The notes beneath the pieces are model-generated. The model was not told where the DNA came from. It did not search any database and was given only the letters and a program-made list of their open reading frames with translations. DNA of 27,235 bases from positions 1 to 27,235 of the forward strand of contig CAYUEN010000026.1 of assembly GCA_964443745.1 (NCBI GenBank), written 5' to 3'. Below are positions 8,064 through 15,285 of this stretch, one piece after another. How positions within the stretch are numbered: the first letter of the stretch is position 1; every line of letters begins with the position of its first letter. Source of the stretch: CAYUEN01 sp964443745. GTDB lineage: Bacteria > Campylobacterota > Campylobacteria > Campylobacterales > QNZT01. The translations under genes and the position numbers were made by a program.

Positions 8064-8708
8064 GTGCTCTTTGGCAAGATCGATTACATCAACCTCGCTC
8101 CGTTCCATCTCTTCTTGAAACGTTACATCCGAAACTCCCAGCTCAAACACTCCATCGAATACAAAAAGAGTTATCCCGCCCGTATCAACCGCCTCTTTCG
8201 GATGCGAAAGATCGATGCCGCATTCATCTCCAGCATCGAAAGTCGACGGGCTCCGTACTGTTTCGACGTGGGAATCGTCGCGAGAAAAGAGATCAGAAGC
8301 GTTCTGATAGAAAAAGGAAAGACGCAAAACGATCCCCATTCGGCCACCTCCAACGCACTCGCGAAGCTGCTGGGCATCCAAGGACGCATCCTCATCGGAG
8401 ATAAAGCGCTCGAAGCGTGGCTGAAAGAGCCCGAACGCTACGAAGATCTGGCGCGCCTGTGGTACGAAAGGCAGAATCTTCCTTTCGTTTTCGCAAGGTT
8501 TTGCGTCAATCGCAACAGACGATACTACCGAAAACTCACCCGACGCTTCGTTCGAAGCCGTATTCGGCTGCCGGCTTGTTTTTTGAACCGCTACGCACGA
8601 AGCAGGGGCATTCCGGCCAAAGAGATCAAATCCTACCTCTCGCTGGTGGAATACCGAATCGACGCGAAAGCAAAAAGGGGTTTACATCGATTTCTAAAAC
8701 GAGTATAA
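8064..8708 (+). CDS. mqnA: Chorismate dehydratase MqnA (futalosine menaquinone pathway)
   Basis: 214 residues from GTG 8064. MqnA removes water from chorismate to give 3-[(1-carboxyvinyl)oxy]benzoate, the first step of the futalosine route. The N-terminus LFGKIDYINLAPFHLF and the later IDAAFISSIES and PYCFDVGIVA segments are typical of the campylobacterial form. An ATG at 8034 would add ten residues, but it has no ribosome site. A TAAAAT element (8038-8043) overlaps that ATG, and family members normally begin just before the FGKIDYINL motif. AAAAGG six bases upstream of GTG 8064 also supports the shorter form. It is divergent from the sirtuin, with only about 54 bp between starts. Confidence 0.88.
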   Translation: MLFGKIDYINLAPFHLFLKRYIRNSQLKHSIEYKKSYPARINRLFRMRKIDAAFISSIESRRAPYCFDVGIVARKEIRSVLIEKGKTQNDPHSATSNALAKLLGIQGRILIGDKALEAWLKEPERYEDLARLWYERQNLPFVFARFCVNRNRRYYRKLTRRFVRSRIRLPACFLNRYARSRGIPAKEIKSYLSLVEYRIDAKAKRGLHRFLKRV

Positions 8709-8709
8709 T
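8681..8709 (+). promoter_or_regulatory. Near-consensus sigma-70 promoter inside the end of mqnA
   Basis: TTTACA (8681-8686) and TATAAT (8704-8709) are separated by exactly 17 bp. The -10 box overlaps the mqnA stop codon. Transcription would start near 8716, giving a leader of about 30 bases to the PDC-sensor gene ATG at 8746, which has AAGGAG five bases upstream. This is the strongest promoter match in the window, so the membrane sensor gene is probably expressed independently of mqnA. Confidence 0.72.
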
Positions 8710-8745
8710 TCGCATATGGACTTCAAGGCCGCAAAAGGAGCGTAG

Positions 8746-9651
8746 ATGGTACCGACCGAAATAAAACAGTTTTCCGAAATCAGGACGCGGGCGAGGGCCT
8801 ATCTGTGCTACCTGCTCAACCGAAGCATTCCCAACTATCTCCCCGAGCCCGATTTGGAGGTGATCGTCAACGGCCTCAAAAACATCAAAAAAGAGATTCC
8901 GGATATCGACGCGCTCTACGTTCTGGACGCGAAAGGCATCCAGGTCATCGATGCGATCTCCACCAATCCGGCATACCGCAAAGGAAAGAACATCAACAGA
9001 AGTATGCGCGCCTACTTCTACCGAGCCGCCAGGGAGAAGAAGTGTATTTTGACCAATCCCTACCCTTCGCTGCTGACCAACGATCTAACGGTCACGGCCG
9101 CCTATCCGGTCTACGACGAAAACAAACATCTCAGATACATCGCCTGTATCGACGTCTCCCTCAGGCATCTGCTCAAATTCGCCCATCCCACTTCGATAGA
9201 CAGCATTTTCGGCAATTTCAGCAAGGTCACCTATACGCTCTTTTCGATCTCTCTGATGATGGTCGCTTTTTTGCTCTTTTTCCACGGCATCAAAAGCATC
9301 GCTTCGTACGGATTCGAGATCAGCAAGATCGATATCAAAGAGATGTTCGAATCGACGATTCTGCTGACACTTTCACTGGCGATCTTCGATCTGGTCAAAA
9401 CGATCTTCGAAGAGGAGGTGTTGGGGCATCACCACGGCAAATCCAAAGACATCCACAAGACGATGATCCGTTTTCTAGGCTCCATCATCATCGCCCTTTC
9501 GATAGAGGCACTGATGCTAGTCTTCAAATTCGCTCTGATCGGTCCGGAGAAGATCGTCTACGCGATCTATCTGCTCGGAGGCGTCACGGCGCTACTTTTC
9601 GGTCTCGCTTTCTATCTCAAGTCGACGGAAAACAGGGTTTCTGGGGATTAG
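8746..9651 (+). CDS. PDC/Cache-type sensor protein with four C-terminal membrane helices
   Basis: 301 residues. Residues about 35-145 resemble a PDC (Cache) sensory domain: IDALYVLDAKGIQVID, the RAYFYRAAREKK segment, LTVTAAYPVYDENKHLRYIACIDVSL. Four hydrophobic segments follow at about 161-180, 203-222, 241-263 and 270-290. The loop between helices two and three holds EEEV-LGHHHG, a His-Glu cluster. No kinase, HAMP, GGDEF or methyl-accepting output domain is present. There is also no N-terminal membrane segment before the PDC domain, so the sensor part may face the cytoplasm, unlike most Cache proteins. Function is unknown; a membrane-linked metabolite or metal sensor is a guess. The stop overlaps the convergent trxC stop by 3 bp. 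Confidence 0.8.
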   Translation: MVPTEIKQFSEIRTRARAYLCYLLNRSIPNYLPEPDLEVIVNGLKNIKKEIPDIDALYVLDAKGIQVIDAISTNPAYRKGKNINRSMRAYFYRAAREKKCILTNPYPSLLTNDLTVTAAYPVYDENKHLRYIACIDVSLRHLLKFAHPTSIDSIFGNFSKVTYTLFSISLMMVAFLLFFHGIKSIASYGFEISKIDIKEMFESTILLTLSLAIFDLVKTIFEEEVLGHHHGKSKDIHKTMIRFLGSIIIALSIEALMLVFKFALIGPEKIVYAIYLLGGVTALLFGLAFYLKSTENRVSGD

Positions 9652-10085
9652 GAAAGCGAGTCTCGGATACTCGCCACCCACTGTACGATCTGCTGTTCGG
9701 GGAGCGCACCGCTTTGCCTGGCTACTTCCTGGGCGTTTTTGAAGATGATGATCGTAGGAATACCCCGAATCGCGTATCTGGCGGCAAGAGCGGGCTGCTC
9801 TTCGGTATTGACCTTCAAAAATCTCGCTTTGAGCGCGAACCGCTCGGCCGCGGCGGCGAATGCCGGCGCCATCATTCGGCAAGGACCGCACCACTCCGCC
9901 CAGAAATCGACCACAACCGGAATATCGTTGTTTTGGATGTGCTTCATAAATGCCGCCTCGTCGACGCTGCGGGGCCTGCTATCCAGCAGGGAATGGCCGC
10001 ACTTTCCGCAGTTGGCTTTGTTGTAGTGTTCTTTGATCGGAACTCTGTTGACCGCAAGACAGTTGGGACAGACGACATTGATCAT
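9648..10085 (-). CDS. trxC: Thioredoxin 2-type (TrxC) zinc-binding thioredoxin
   Basis: 145 residues. An N-terminal zinc ribbon is seen with C6-P-N-C9 and C26-G-K-C29, followed by a thioredoxin fold with active site W65-C66-G-P-C69. The cis-Pro loop is in RGIPTIIIF. This two-part design is that of thioredoxin 2, a cytosolic disulfide reductase with a stress role. AAGGAGT five bases before the ATG supports the start. Its stop overlaps the stop of the sensor gene on the other strand. Upstream lies the TSP3 lipoprotein gene, 56 bp away on the same strand, with a hairpin in between, so co-transcription is possible but not certain. Confidence 0.94.
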   Translation of the reverse strand: MINVVCPNCLAVNRVPIKEHYNKANCGKCGHSLLDSRPRSVDEAAFMKHIQNNDIPVVVDFWAEWCGPCRMMAPAFAAAAERFALKARFLKVNTEEQPALAARYAIRGIPTIIIFKNAQEVARQSGALPEQQIVQWVASIRDSLS

Positions 10086-10102
10086 TTATGACTCCTTCGA
10101 GA

Positions 10103-10125
10103 CTCCCGAGGATTTCCCTCGAGAG
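10103..10125 (-). terminator. Hairpin between the TSP3 lipoprotein gene and trxC
   Basis: Arms at 10103-10111 (CTCCCGAGG) and 10117-10125 (CCTCGAGAG) pair over nine positions with one mismatch around a five-base loop. It sits 17 bp past the reconstructed lipoprotein stop. No T-run follows on either strand, so it may be a weak terminator, an attenuating or processing structure, or chance. Confidence 0.3.
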
Positions 10126-10141
10126 ATTAAAATGCGAAATC

Positions 10142-11823
10142 CTATTCGATATAATCGCTCGCCGCACGAAAACCGATGACATTGTTTTCACCGGAAGCTA
10201 CACCGTATCTCAAATCGATNNNNNNNNNNNNNNNNNNNNNNNNNNNNNNNNNNNNNNNNNNNNNNNNNNNNNNNNNNNNNNNNNNNNNNNNNNNNNNNNN
10301 NNNNNNNNNNNNNNNNNNNCACGAAAACCGATGACATTGTTTTCACCGGAAGCTACACCGTATCTCAAATCGATACGGATATTTGCAGTGTTGCCGATCA
10401 CGATGACGGCATAAGGATCTTGTTCGATACCCGCACCTTGCTGATAGTCGCTTCGAACCGCAATAAATTCCGCGGCTTTGCGACCACTGTTCTGCTCAAT
10501 TTGCGTCATTGTGATATCCCACCACGCCGGTACGGCTGTAAAATCATCCAATTTGACTATCGAACGGGTAAACTCTTTTTTGTTACCAAAAATTTCATAG
10601 ATTTCTCTACTGTAATCTTCTTCGACATTTTCGTCATACCCCAATACATAGTTTTTGATTTCGTTTGGTACCGCCACATTGGCTTTAAGCAGTTTTTCTA
10701 CATGAACATACTGTTTGATTGAAGGCAACTTGATCGCATACCCATCTGTCACAGATGAGTTCTCCAGAATAACAGCCGCCTCGAATCCATACATTCCCGT
10801 CATGCTGGCTTCCGAATTGTCCGTAAATTGTGCCGCTTCCAGCGTCGCTTGCGAACTTCCGGGAGTTTGCGTGATATATCCGGCAGCATTGGCCGCATTG
10901 ATGACTTCAAACACAGCATTTATATAGGCGCTGAAATCATTTATATCGGCCACAACGGCAGTACCCGCGCTTCTGGCTTCATACTGTGCCATCCAGAATC
11001 CGTTTTCGGGCGTACCATCCCCATCCACGTCGAAACCGCCCGGAACGTAGACGTATCCGGCCTCTTCCATCGCGCGTCCTTTGGGTGTTTCGTAGATCCA
11101 TGGATAGAAACTCTCCTTGTTCCATGGATCGGTGCCTCTTTTGGTTTCCGTCAGATTGGGGCGTTTATCGCCGTCGGAGTCGTTCATCGGATCGAGCGCA
11201 TCGATCACGTCCGGATTGTCCTTGTGGTGCGTATTGGCCGGCTCGACACCCTCCTCCTCTTTGAAATCGGGCTCATCCGGATAAGAGTTGTAGACCTCTC
11301 TTCCGTCGTTTACGCCGTCGTTGTCGGTATCTTTTTTAAGTGGATCGGTGTGGTATTTTTTGACCTCGTTACCATCCCACAAACCGTCACCGTCGGTATC
11401 TTTTTTGAGCGGATCGGTACCGTATGTATTGACCTCTTCACCGTCGCTCAGACCGTCGCCGTCGGTGTCTGGGTTGTTGGGATCGGTACCGATTTCGATC
11501 TCTTTCTTGTCATCCAGACCGTCATCGTCGGAATCGGAATCGTTGGGATCTGTGCCGTATTTGATCACCTCTTCACCGTCGCTCAGACCGTCGCCGTCGG
11601 TGTCAGGGTTGTTGGGATCGGTATGGTAGATATTGGTCTCGTCGTCGTTGCTCAAGCCGTCACCGTCCCAATCTTCCGGAGTGGGATGTAGATTTCCAAG
11701 CCCTCCGATGTCGTTTTCAAAATTCGCACGATCACCCAAACATCCCGTCAAGCCTACCAAAAACGTACAAGCCAGTGCGGAAAAGAGTCCTTTTTTTATT
11801 ATCTCGTTCATTTTCATTTTCAT
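10142..11823 (-). CDS. TSP3-repeat lipoprotein with formylglycine-enzyme-like C-terminal domain (interrupted by scaffold gap)
   Basis: The C-terminus is hidden by the N-run, but merging the 55-bp copies flanking it gives an uninterrupted frame ending IGFRAASDYIE at TAG 10142-10144, 508 residues in all. Seen are a lipoprotein signal with lipobox LTGC (Cys28), six calcium-binding TSP3-like repeats at 51-183 of the form DGDGLSDGEEV, and from about 255 an FGE/SUMF-like domain (YVYVPGGFDVDGDG, GFWMAQYEA, terminal RYG and IGFRAA). No Cys remains after the lipobox, so formylglycine-generating catalysis is not expected and a structural or ligand-binding role is more likely. It overlaps the OmpA gene upstream by ATGA. 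GGGAGA seven bases upstream favours the second ATG (11817). It is probably an outer-membrane lipoprotein. Confidence 0.82.
10220..10319. other. 100-N scaffold gap flanked by an exact 55-bp duplication
   Basis: Exactly 100 undetermined bases. The 55 bases just before (10165-10219) are identical to the 55 bases just after (10320-10374). A fixed 100-N filler between contigs sharing an end word of k-mer length is a common assembler output. The real sequence most likely has one copy and no gap; see the first finding. Confidence 0.93.
11275..11673 (-). repeat. Six tandem TSP3-like calcium-binding repeats (coding)
   Basis: Six units of about 22-24 codons encode Asp-rich loops (DGDGLSDGEEV, YGTDP, DTDGDG). 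At DNA level the second and fourth units share a nearly identical stretch around 11440-11475 and 11572-11605, a sign of internal duplication. Such loops normally bind calcium and stiffen a stalk between the membrane anchor and a distal domain. Confidence 0.85.
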
Positions 11824-12992
11824 TCTCCCTTAACGCTTTCATTTGGATAGGTCAGTTGCACTTCGATGCGTCTGTTGAGCGCCATCCCTTTTTCGGTACG
11901 ATTGTCCGCAATCGGATCTCTCTCGCCGCGTCCTTCGGTCGAAAGCCTGGAGGGACTGACGCCAAATTCGATCAATGCCTTTTTGACGCTCTCGGCTCTT
12001 CTTTTGGAAAGCGCCATATTGTATTGATCCGATCCCCTCCAGTCGGTATGGCCGATGATTTTGACGAGGCTGCCCTTGTTTTTGATCAAAAAGTCCGCGA
12101 ATTTTTTGACTTTCGTCATCGAAAACGGGGTGATTTTGGCAGAATCCGTCGCGAAGTGGATACGAAGCGTCGCTTTGAGCGGACATCCTTTGGAATCGAC
12201 ACTGAAATCGCAAGGCGTGTTGGGGCACTGGTCGACATCGTCGGGTACGCCGTCGCGATCTCGGTCGGGTCCGTCGATTTTGACCGGACACTCCTGTCCT
12301 TCGAAGTTGTAGGGAATCGGGATGGACTCTTTGATGATCGTCGTCTTGGGTTCGGGAAGCGGGCAACCCGACCCGTCGACTCTGGTCCCTTTCGGAGTGT
12401 CGGGGCATTTGTCCAATCTGTCCATCACGCCATCGCCATCGCTATCCTTGATCGCAGGCTGGGGCTTGGTATATTTTCCAAACGGAAACGTCACACCCAC
12501 CGTCGTGATCAATTCGTTGTCCTCATCCTTTTCGCCGCCTATGATCTGTAGCGCCTTGGCTTCGAATTTGAGGCCGATGCCGTTTTTGAAGAGATACTTC
12601 AATCCGCCACCACCCTGCATGAAAGGCTCGCTCTCGAATCCCGTCTTGCCGTGTCCCACTTTTTCATATCCTACGCCCGCAAGCAGATAGGGATAAAAGA
12701 GTCCCTTGGTCTGAAATTCGTACACGCCGTTGATGGAGGCGCGAAGCAGCCAGTCAACATCTTTGAAGTTTCTTACTTCATCAAGATTAAGACCGGTGAA
12801 TTCGATATCGAATCTCGGTTTGACGTTGTATTTGTTGATCTGCAGACTCAAACCGAACGTGGGGTTCTCCAGATGGATACCGTCCTCGTTTTCCACGGAC
12901 GTCAATCCACCATTGATTCCGAACTCATACGGTTTTTGCGTGGCAAAAACCAGCGAAGTCATCAACAGTGAGCCCAAAAGAATTCTTCTCAT
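11820..12992 (-). CDS. OmpA-family outer-membrane protein with two TSP3-like calcium repeats
   Basis: 390 residues. A signal peptide at 1-17 (cleavage near VFA/TQ) is followed by an eight-strand-type beta-barrel region to about 185. Two TSP3-like segments come next (DSDGDGVMDRLDKCPDTP with DGSGCPL, and DRDRDGVPDDVDQCPNTP with DSKGCPL), then an OmpA peptidoglycan-binding domain at about 265-385 (HFATDSAKI, GHTDWRGSDQYN, LSKRRAESV, ALNRRIEV). The barrel sits in the outer membrane and the C-terminal domain grips peptidoglycan. AAGGA seven bases before the ATG supports the start. It is translationally coupled by an ATGA overlap to the TSP3 lipoprotein, which also has TSP3 repeats, so the two may form one envelope assembly. 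Confidence 0.92.
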   Translation of the reverse strand: MRRILLGSLLMTSLVFATQKPYEFGINGGLTSVENEDGIHLENPTFGLSLQINKYNVKPRFDIEFTGLNLDEVRNFKDVDWLLRASINGVYEFQTKGLFYPYLLAGVGYEKVGHGKTGFESEPFMQGGGGLKYLFKNGIGLKFEAKALQIIGGEKDEDNELITTVGVTFPFGKYTKPQPAIKDSDGDGVMDRLDKCPDTPKGTRVDGSGCPLPEPKTTIIKESIPIPYNFEGQECPVKIDGPDRDRDGVPDDVDQCPNTPCDFSVDSKGCPLKATLRIHFATDSAKITPFSMTKVKKFADFLIKNKGSLVKIIGHTDWRGSDQYNMALSKRRAESVKKALIEFGVSPSRLSTEGRGERDPIADNRTEKGMALNRRIEVQLTYPNESVKGE

Positions 12993-13102
12993 CTGCCATT
13001 CCTTTAAAGTTACTTAATGGACTCATTTTACATTTAAAATGTTAAAGAAAGCTTTAATTGGCATAAATTATTCAAATAAAATTTACTGATCTTATTAATA
13101 CT
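12993..13102. other. AT-rich spacer with promoter-like sequence and palindrome for the OmpA-lipoprotein operon
   Basis: This 110-bp spacer is much richer in A+T than its surroundings. It holds the 13-bp perfect palindrome ACATTTAAAATGT (13030-13042), about 40 bp upstream of the OmpA start codon. That position suits an operator or core promoter, but a palindrome this AT-rich can arise by chance. No coding frame of interest was seen. Confidence 0.35.
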
Positions 13103-13993
13103 TTAAATATTATTTAATATTATTTTTTTAATTTTTTCTTTATTTTCTAATATGAGGGAGGGAAACTGCGAAGCGTTGAACGTACGTTGGCGTTTTGCCA
13201 ACTGTGCCGTATGGATCATGATTTGCTCTTCGAGATCTAGCAGTGAAAAACGACCGTCGAGATAGGAGAGCGTCTCTTTGATTCCTATCGCTCCCATAGG
13301 TTTGGGAGCTCTGCCGTATTTGCGCTCGAGTGCGAATACCTCTTCCACCAATCCCGTCTCGATCATCCGTTTCGTTCGCAGTGCGATACGTTCACGCAAC
13401 GTTTCTCTCTCTATTTCGATGGCATAGATGTCGATTCTTTCGATTACAGGTGATTTTTTATGTATCTGAAAATAGTCCGTTGCGACCATCCCGCTTTCAA
13501 GATGGATTTCATACCACTTCTGGATACGGTAACGATCATGAGAAGCGATTTTCGAAGCGTAGGCCGGATCTTTTTCCAGAATATACTCGTACGCTCGCTT
13601 TAGATCCAGCAGTTTTCTTTTCACACGCCGCATCGTTTCCGCAGTAGGGGTGATCCGCGCACTGAGCCCTTCGATCAACGCTTTGAGATAAAAACCGGTT
13701 CCTCCGGTTATCAGCAGATGTTTACCGCTCTTTTGGGCATACTCTTTCGCTTCCTTATAGATATCGAAAAAGGTGGCGGCACTGAAGTATTCGTCGATAC
13801 GAAGCCGGTCTATTCCAAAATGAAGAATTCCCCCGCGCTCTTCTATCGTGGGCTTGGCGGAGACGATATCCGCCTCTTTATAGATACTAAGGGAGTCGAG
13901 AGAGAGGATAACGGCGTCGATTTCGCGGGCGATCTCCACGGCGAGCGCCGATTTGCCCGAAGCGGTGGGTCCAAGGATTGCGATCTCTTTCAT
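13103..13993 (-). CDS. miaA: tRNA dimethylallyltransferase MiaA
   Basis: 296 residues. MiaA adds a dimethylallyl group to N6 of A37 in tRNAs reading UNN codons. Seen are the P-loop GPTASGKS (8-15), the DSLSIYKEADIVSAKP segment binding the tRNA base, GGTGFYLKAL, and the HDRYRIQKWYE and AIGIKE regions, ending with QLAKRQRTFN. Length fits the family. The upstream sequence has no clear Shine-Dalgarno site. It lies 109 bp downstream of the second ompA gene on the same strand, so an independent promoter or readthrough are both possible. Nothing links it functionally to the neighbouring envelope genes. Confidence 0.96.
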   Translation of the reverse strand: MKEIAILGPTASGKSALAVEIAREIDAVILSLDSLSIYKEADIVSAKPTIEERGGILHFGIDRLRIDEYFSAATFFDIYKEAKEYAQKSGKHLLITGGTGFYLKALIEGLSARITPTAETMRRVKRKLLDLKRAYEYILEKDPAYASKIASHDRYRIQKWYEIHLESGMVATDYFQIHKKSPVIERIDIYAIEIERETLRERIALRTKRMIETGLVEEVFALERKYGRAPKPMGAIGIKETLSYLDGRFSLLDLEEQIMIHTAQLAKRQRTFNASQFPSLILENKEKIKKIILNNI

Positions 13994-14102
13994 AAACGAA
14001 AGTATATCTCATGATCGATTCAATCCTTCAAACGGCACCCCTACCGAATCCACCATATCTTTTTGTCGGCGAAAAGCTATCTTTCGGTTTTCAAATTTTC
14101 CG

Positions 14103-15146
14103 TCAAAAGAGAAACTTCGCGACCACCCGTCGGTTTTTCGCACGGCCATCCTTGTACATGTTTGTCGCGATCGGACGTTTCTCTCCATATCCGATCGCCT
14201 TGATGCGATTCGCATCGATACCTCTGGAAACAAGATAACGCTTGATCGCGTCCGCGCGTCTTTGCGAGAGCTTCTGATTGTATTCGTACGTACCGATACT
14301 GTCCGTATGCCCTTCCACTTCGAGTTTGACATCTTCTCTTTTTTTCATAACTTCGACGAGTTTTTCCAGTTCGGGTCTGTATTGCGGTTTGATATCCGCT
14401 TTGTCGTAATCGAAAAATACCTTCAACCTGTATGCGTGAACACAATGGGGATCTTGGCTATTTTTACACTCTTCGATATTTTCGATCACCTTTTGGGCCG
14501 AAGGCATCGGGATCAACTGCTCTTTCGCCTTATGATTCTCCACGACGACGAGTTTTGCGGATTTTGGCTTCTCTTTCGGCTTAGGTGTTTGTACGCTTTT
14601 GGGCTCTTTTTGTGGCTTTGGCTCGGAAGGATACCCCAACATCATACCCACTCCGAAAGTGGTCACGTAATCGATATGTTCCGTGTCGAATTTATAGAGT
14701 GCCCGCCCTTCGAGCGCGAGGTTGAAACTTCTACTCAGACGGTATTTGAAACCGAGCCCCGCCTGCATGAATGCCTGATCCGGCTGGGCGTCGACATCTT
14801 CGCTGAGCATCTCGTATCCGCCTCCCAGCAAAACATAGGGAGTAATTTTCATCTCCTCCTCTCCGTCGACCACCAGATTGAAATACAGACGGCTCATATC
14901 GACATCTCTGAATTCCCCTTTCACGCTTACCTCTCCCGCACGCTCGAGCCCCAGTTGCCAACCGTACCAACTGTTTTCGTAATAGGTCCCCCGTATACCG
15001 TACATAATATCCGAGTTACGAAGCCTCGAGTCGCTGTCGGCAAAATTCTTCCCCACAAGAGGGGTGATCTGATAACGGTAGGAGTGGTCGGCGGCAAGTT
15101 CCAGCGCCATAAAAGTCAGAAGTGATGCCATAACAATTTTTTTCAT
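14103..15146 (-). CDS. OmpA-family outer-membrane protein with Pro/Lys linker
   Basis: 347 residues. A signal peptide at about 1-19 (cleavage near ELAADH) precedes a barrel region to about 170 (GLGFKYRLSRSFNLALEGRAL, TFGVGMMLGY). Next comes a linker of PKPQKEPK-type repeats at about 174-200, then an OmpA domain at about 238-345 (VFFDYDKADIKPQY, EGHTDSIGTYEYNQ, LSQRRADAIKRYL, AKNRRVVAKF). Unlike the other OmpA protein here it has no TSP3 repeats, so the two are diverged paralogues rather than recent copies. A conserved-looking Cys pair (EECKNSQDPHC) lies before the OmpA domain. GAGGT six bases upstream supports the start. It is divergent from the VWA lipoprotein across a 139-bp intergenic region. 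Confidence 0.92.
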   Translation of the reverse strand: MKKIVMASLLTFMALELAADHSYRYQITPLVGKNFADSDSRLRNSDIMYGIRGTYYENSWYGWQLGLERAGEVSVKGEFRDVDMSRLYFNLVVDGEEEMKITPYVLLGGGYEMLSEDVDAQPDQAFMQAGLGFKYRLSRSFNLALEGRALYKFDTEHIDYVTTFGVGMMLGYPSEPKPQKEPKSVQTPKPKEKPKSAKLVVVENHKAKEQLIPMPSAQKVIENIEECKNSQDPHCVHAYRLKVFFDYDKADIKPQYRPELEKLVEVMKKREDVKLEVEGHTDSIGTYEYNQKLSQRRADAIKRYLVSRGIDANRIKAIGYGEKRPIATNMYKDGRAKNRRVVAKFLF

Positions 15147-15201
15147 CGAATTACCTCATCGTGAAATAGTCTAAAACTACTATCGCCTATACTCCAAAAA
15201 A

Positions 15202-15238
15202 CTTTAGCCGTTTATTTTTTTGGCTTATAGCCGATAAT
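15202..15238 (+). promoter_or_regulatory. Candidate promoter/operator between the second ompA and the VWA lipoprotein
   Basis: The 139-bp divergent spacer contains the word TAGCCG twice, at 15205-15210 and 15228-15233, 23 bp or about two helical turns apart. The second copy is part of the inverted repeat GGCT-TAT-AGCC (15222-15232). A GATAAT box follows at 15233-15238, about 48 bp upstream of the VWA gene start. The arrangement looks like a regulated promoter, but no known operator was recognised. Confidence 0.35.
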
Positions 15239-15285
15239 AGATGAAAGCCAAATCGATATCGGCATAGTACTGGCAAGGAGCAAAG

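Noticed and set aside
8805..10091. 428-codon plus-strand frame overlapping the PDC gene and trxC
   Set aside because: It is out of frame with the PDC-sensor gene and antisense to trxC. Its composition (many Arg, Gln, His, Asp) is that of a shadow frame in moderately GC-rich coding DNA.
10165..10374. Genuine 55-bp direct repeat or insertion in the lipoprotein gene
   Set aside because: Exact identity on both sides of a 100-N filler and restoration of the frame on merging make an assembly artefact far more likely.
11275..11673. CRISPR-like or satellite repeat
   Set aside because: The periodicity is in codons for Asp-rich TSP3 loops inside one reading frame, with imperfect DNA copies and no spacers.
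13953..15125. 390-codon plus-strand frame opposite the second ompA
   Set aside because: It is antisense to a clear OmpA protein with signal peptide and ribosome site; no domain is recognised.
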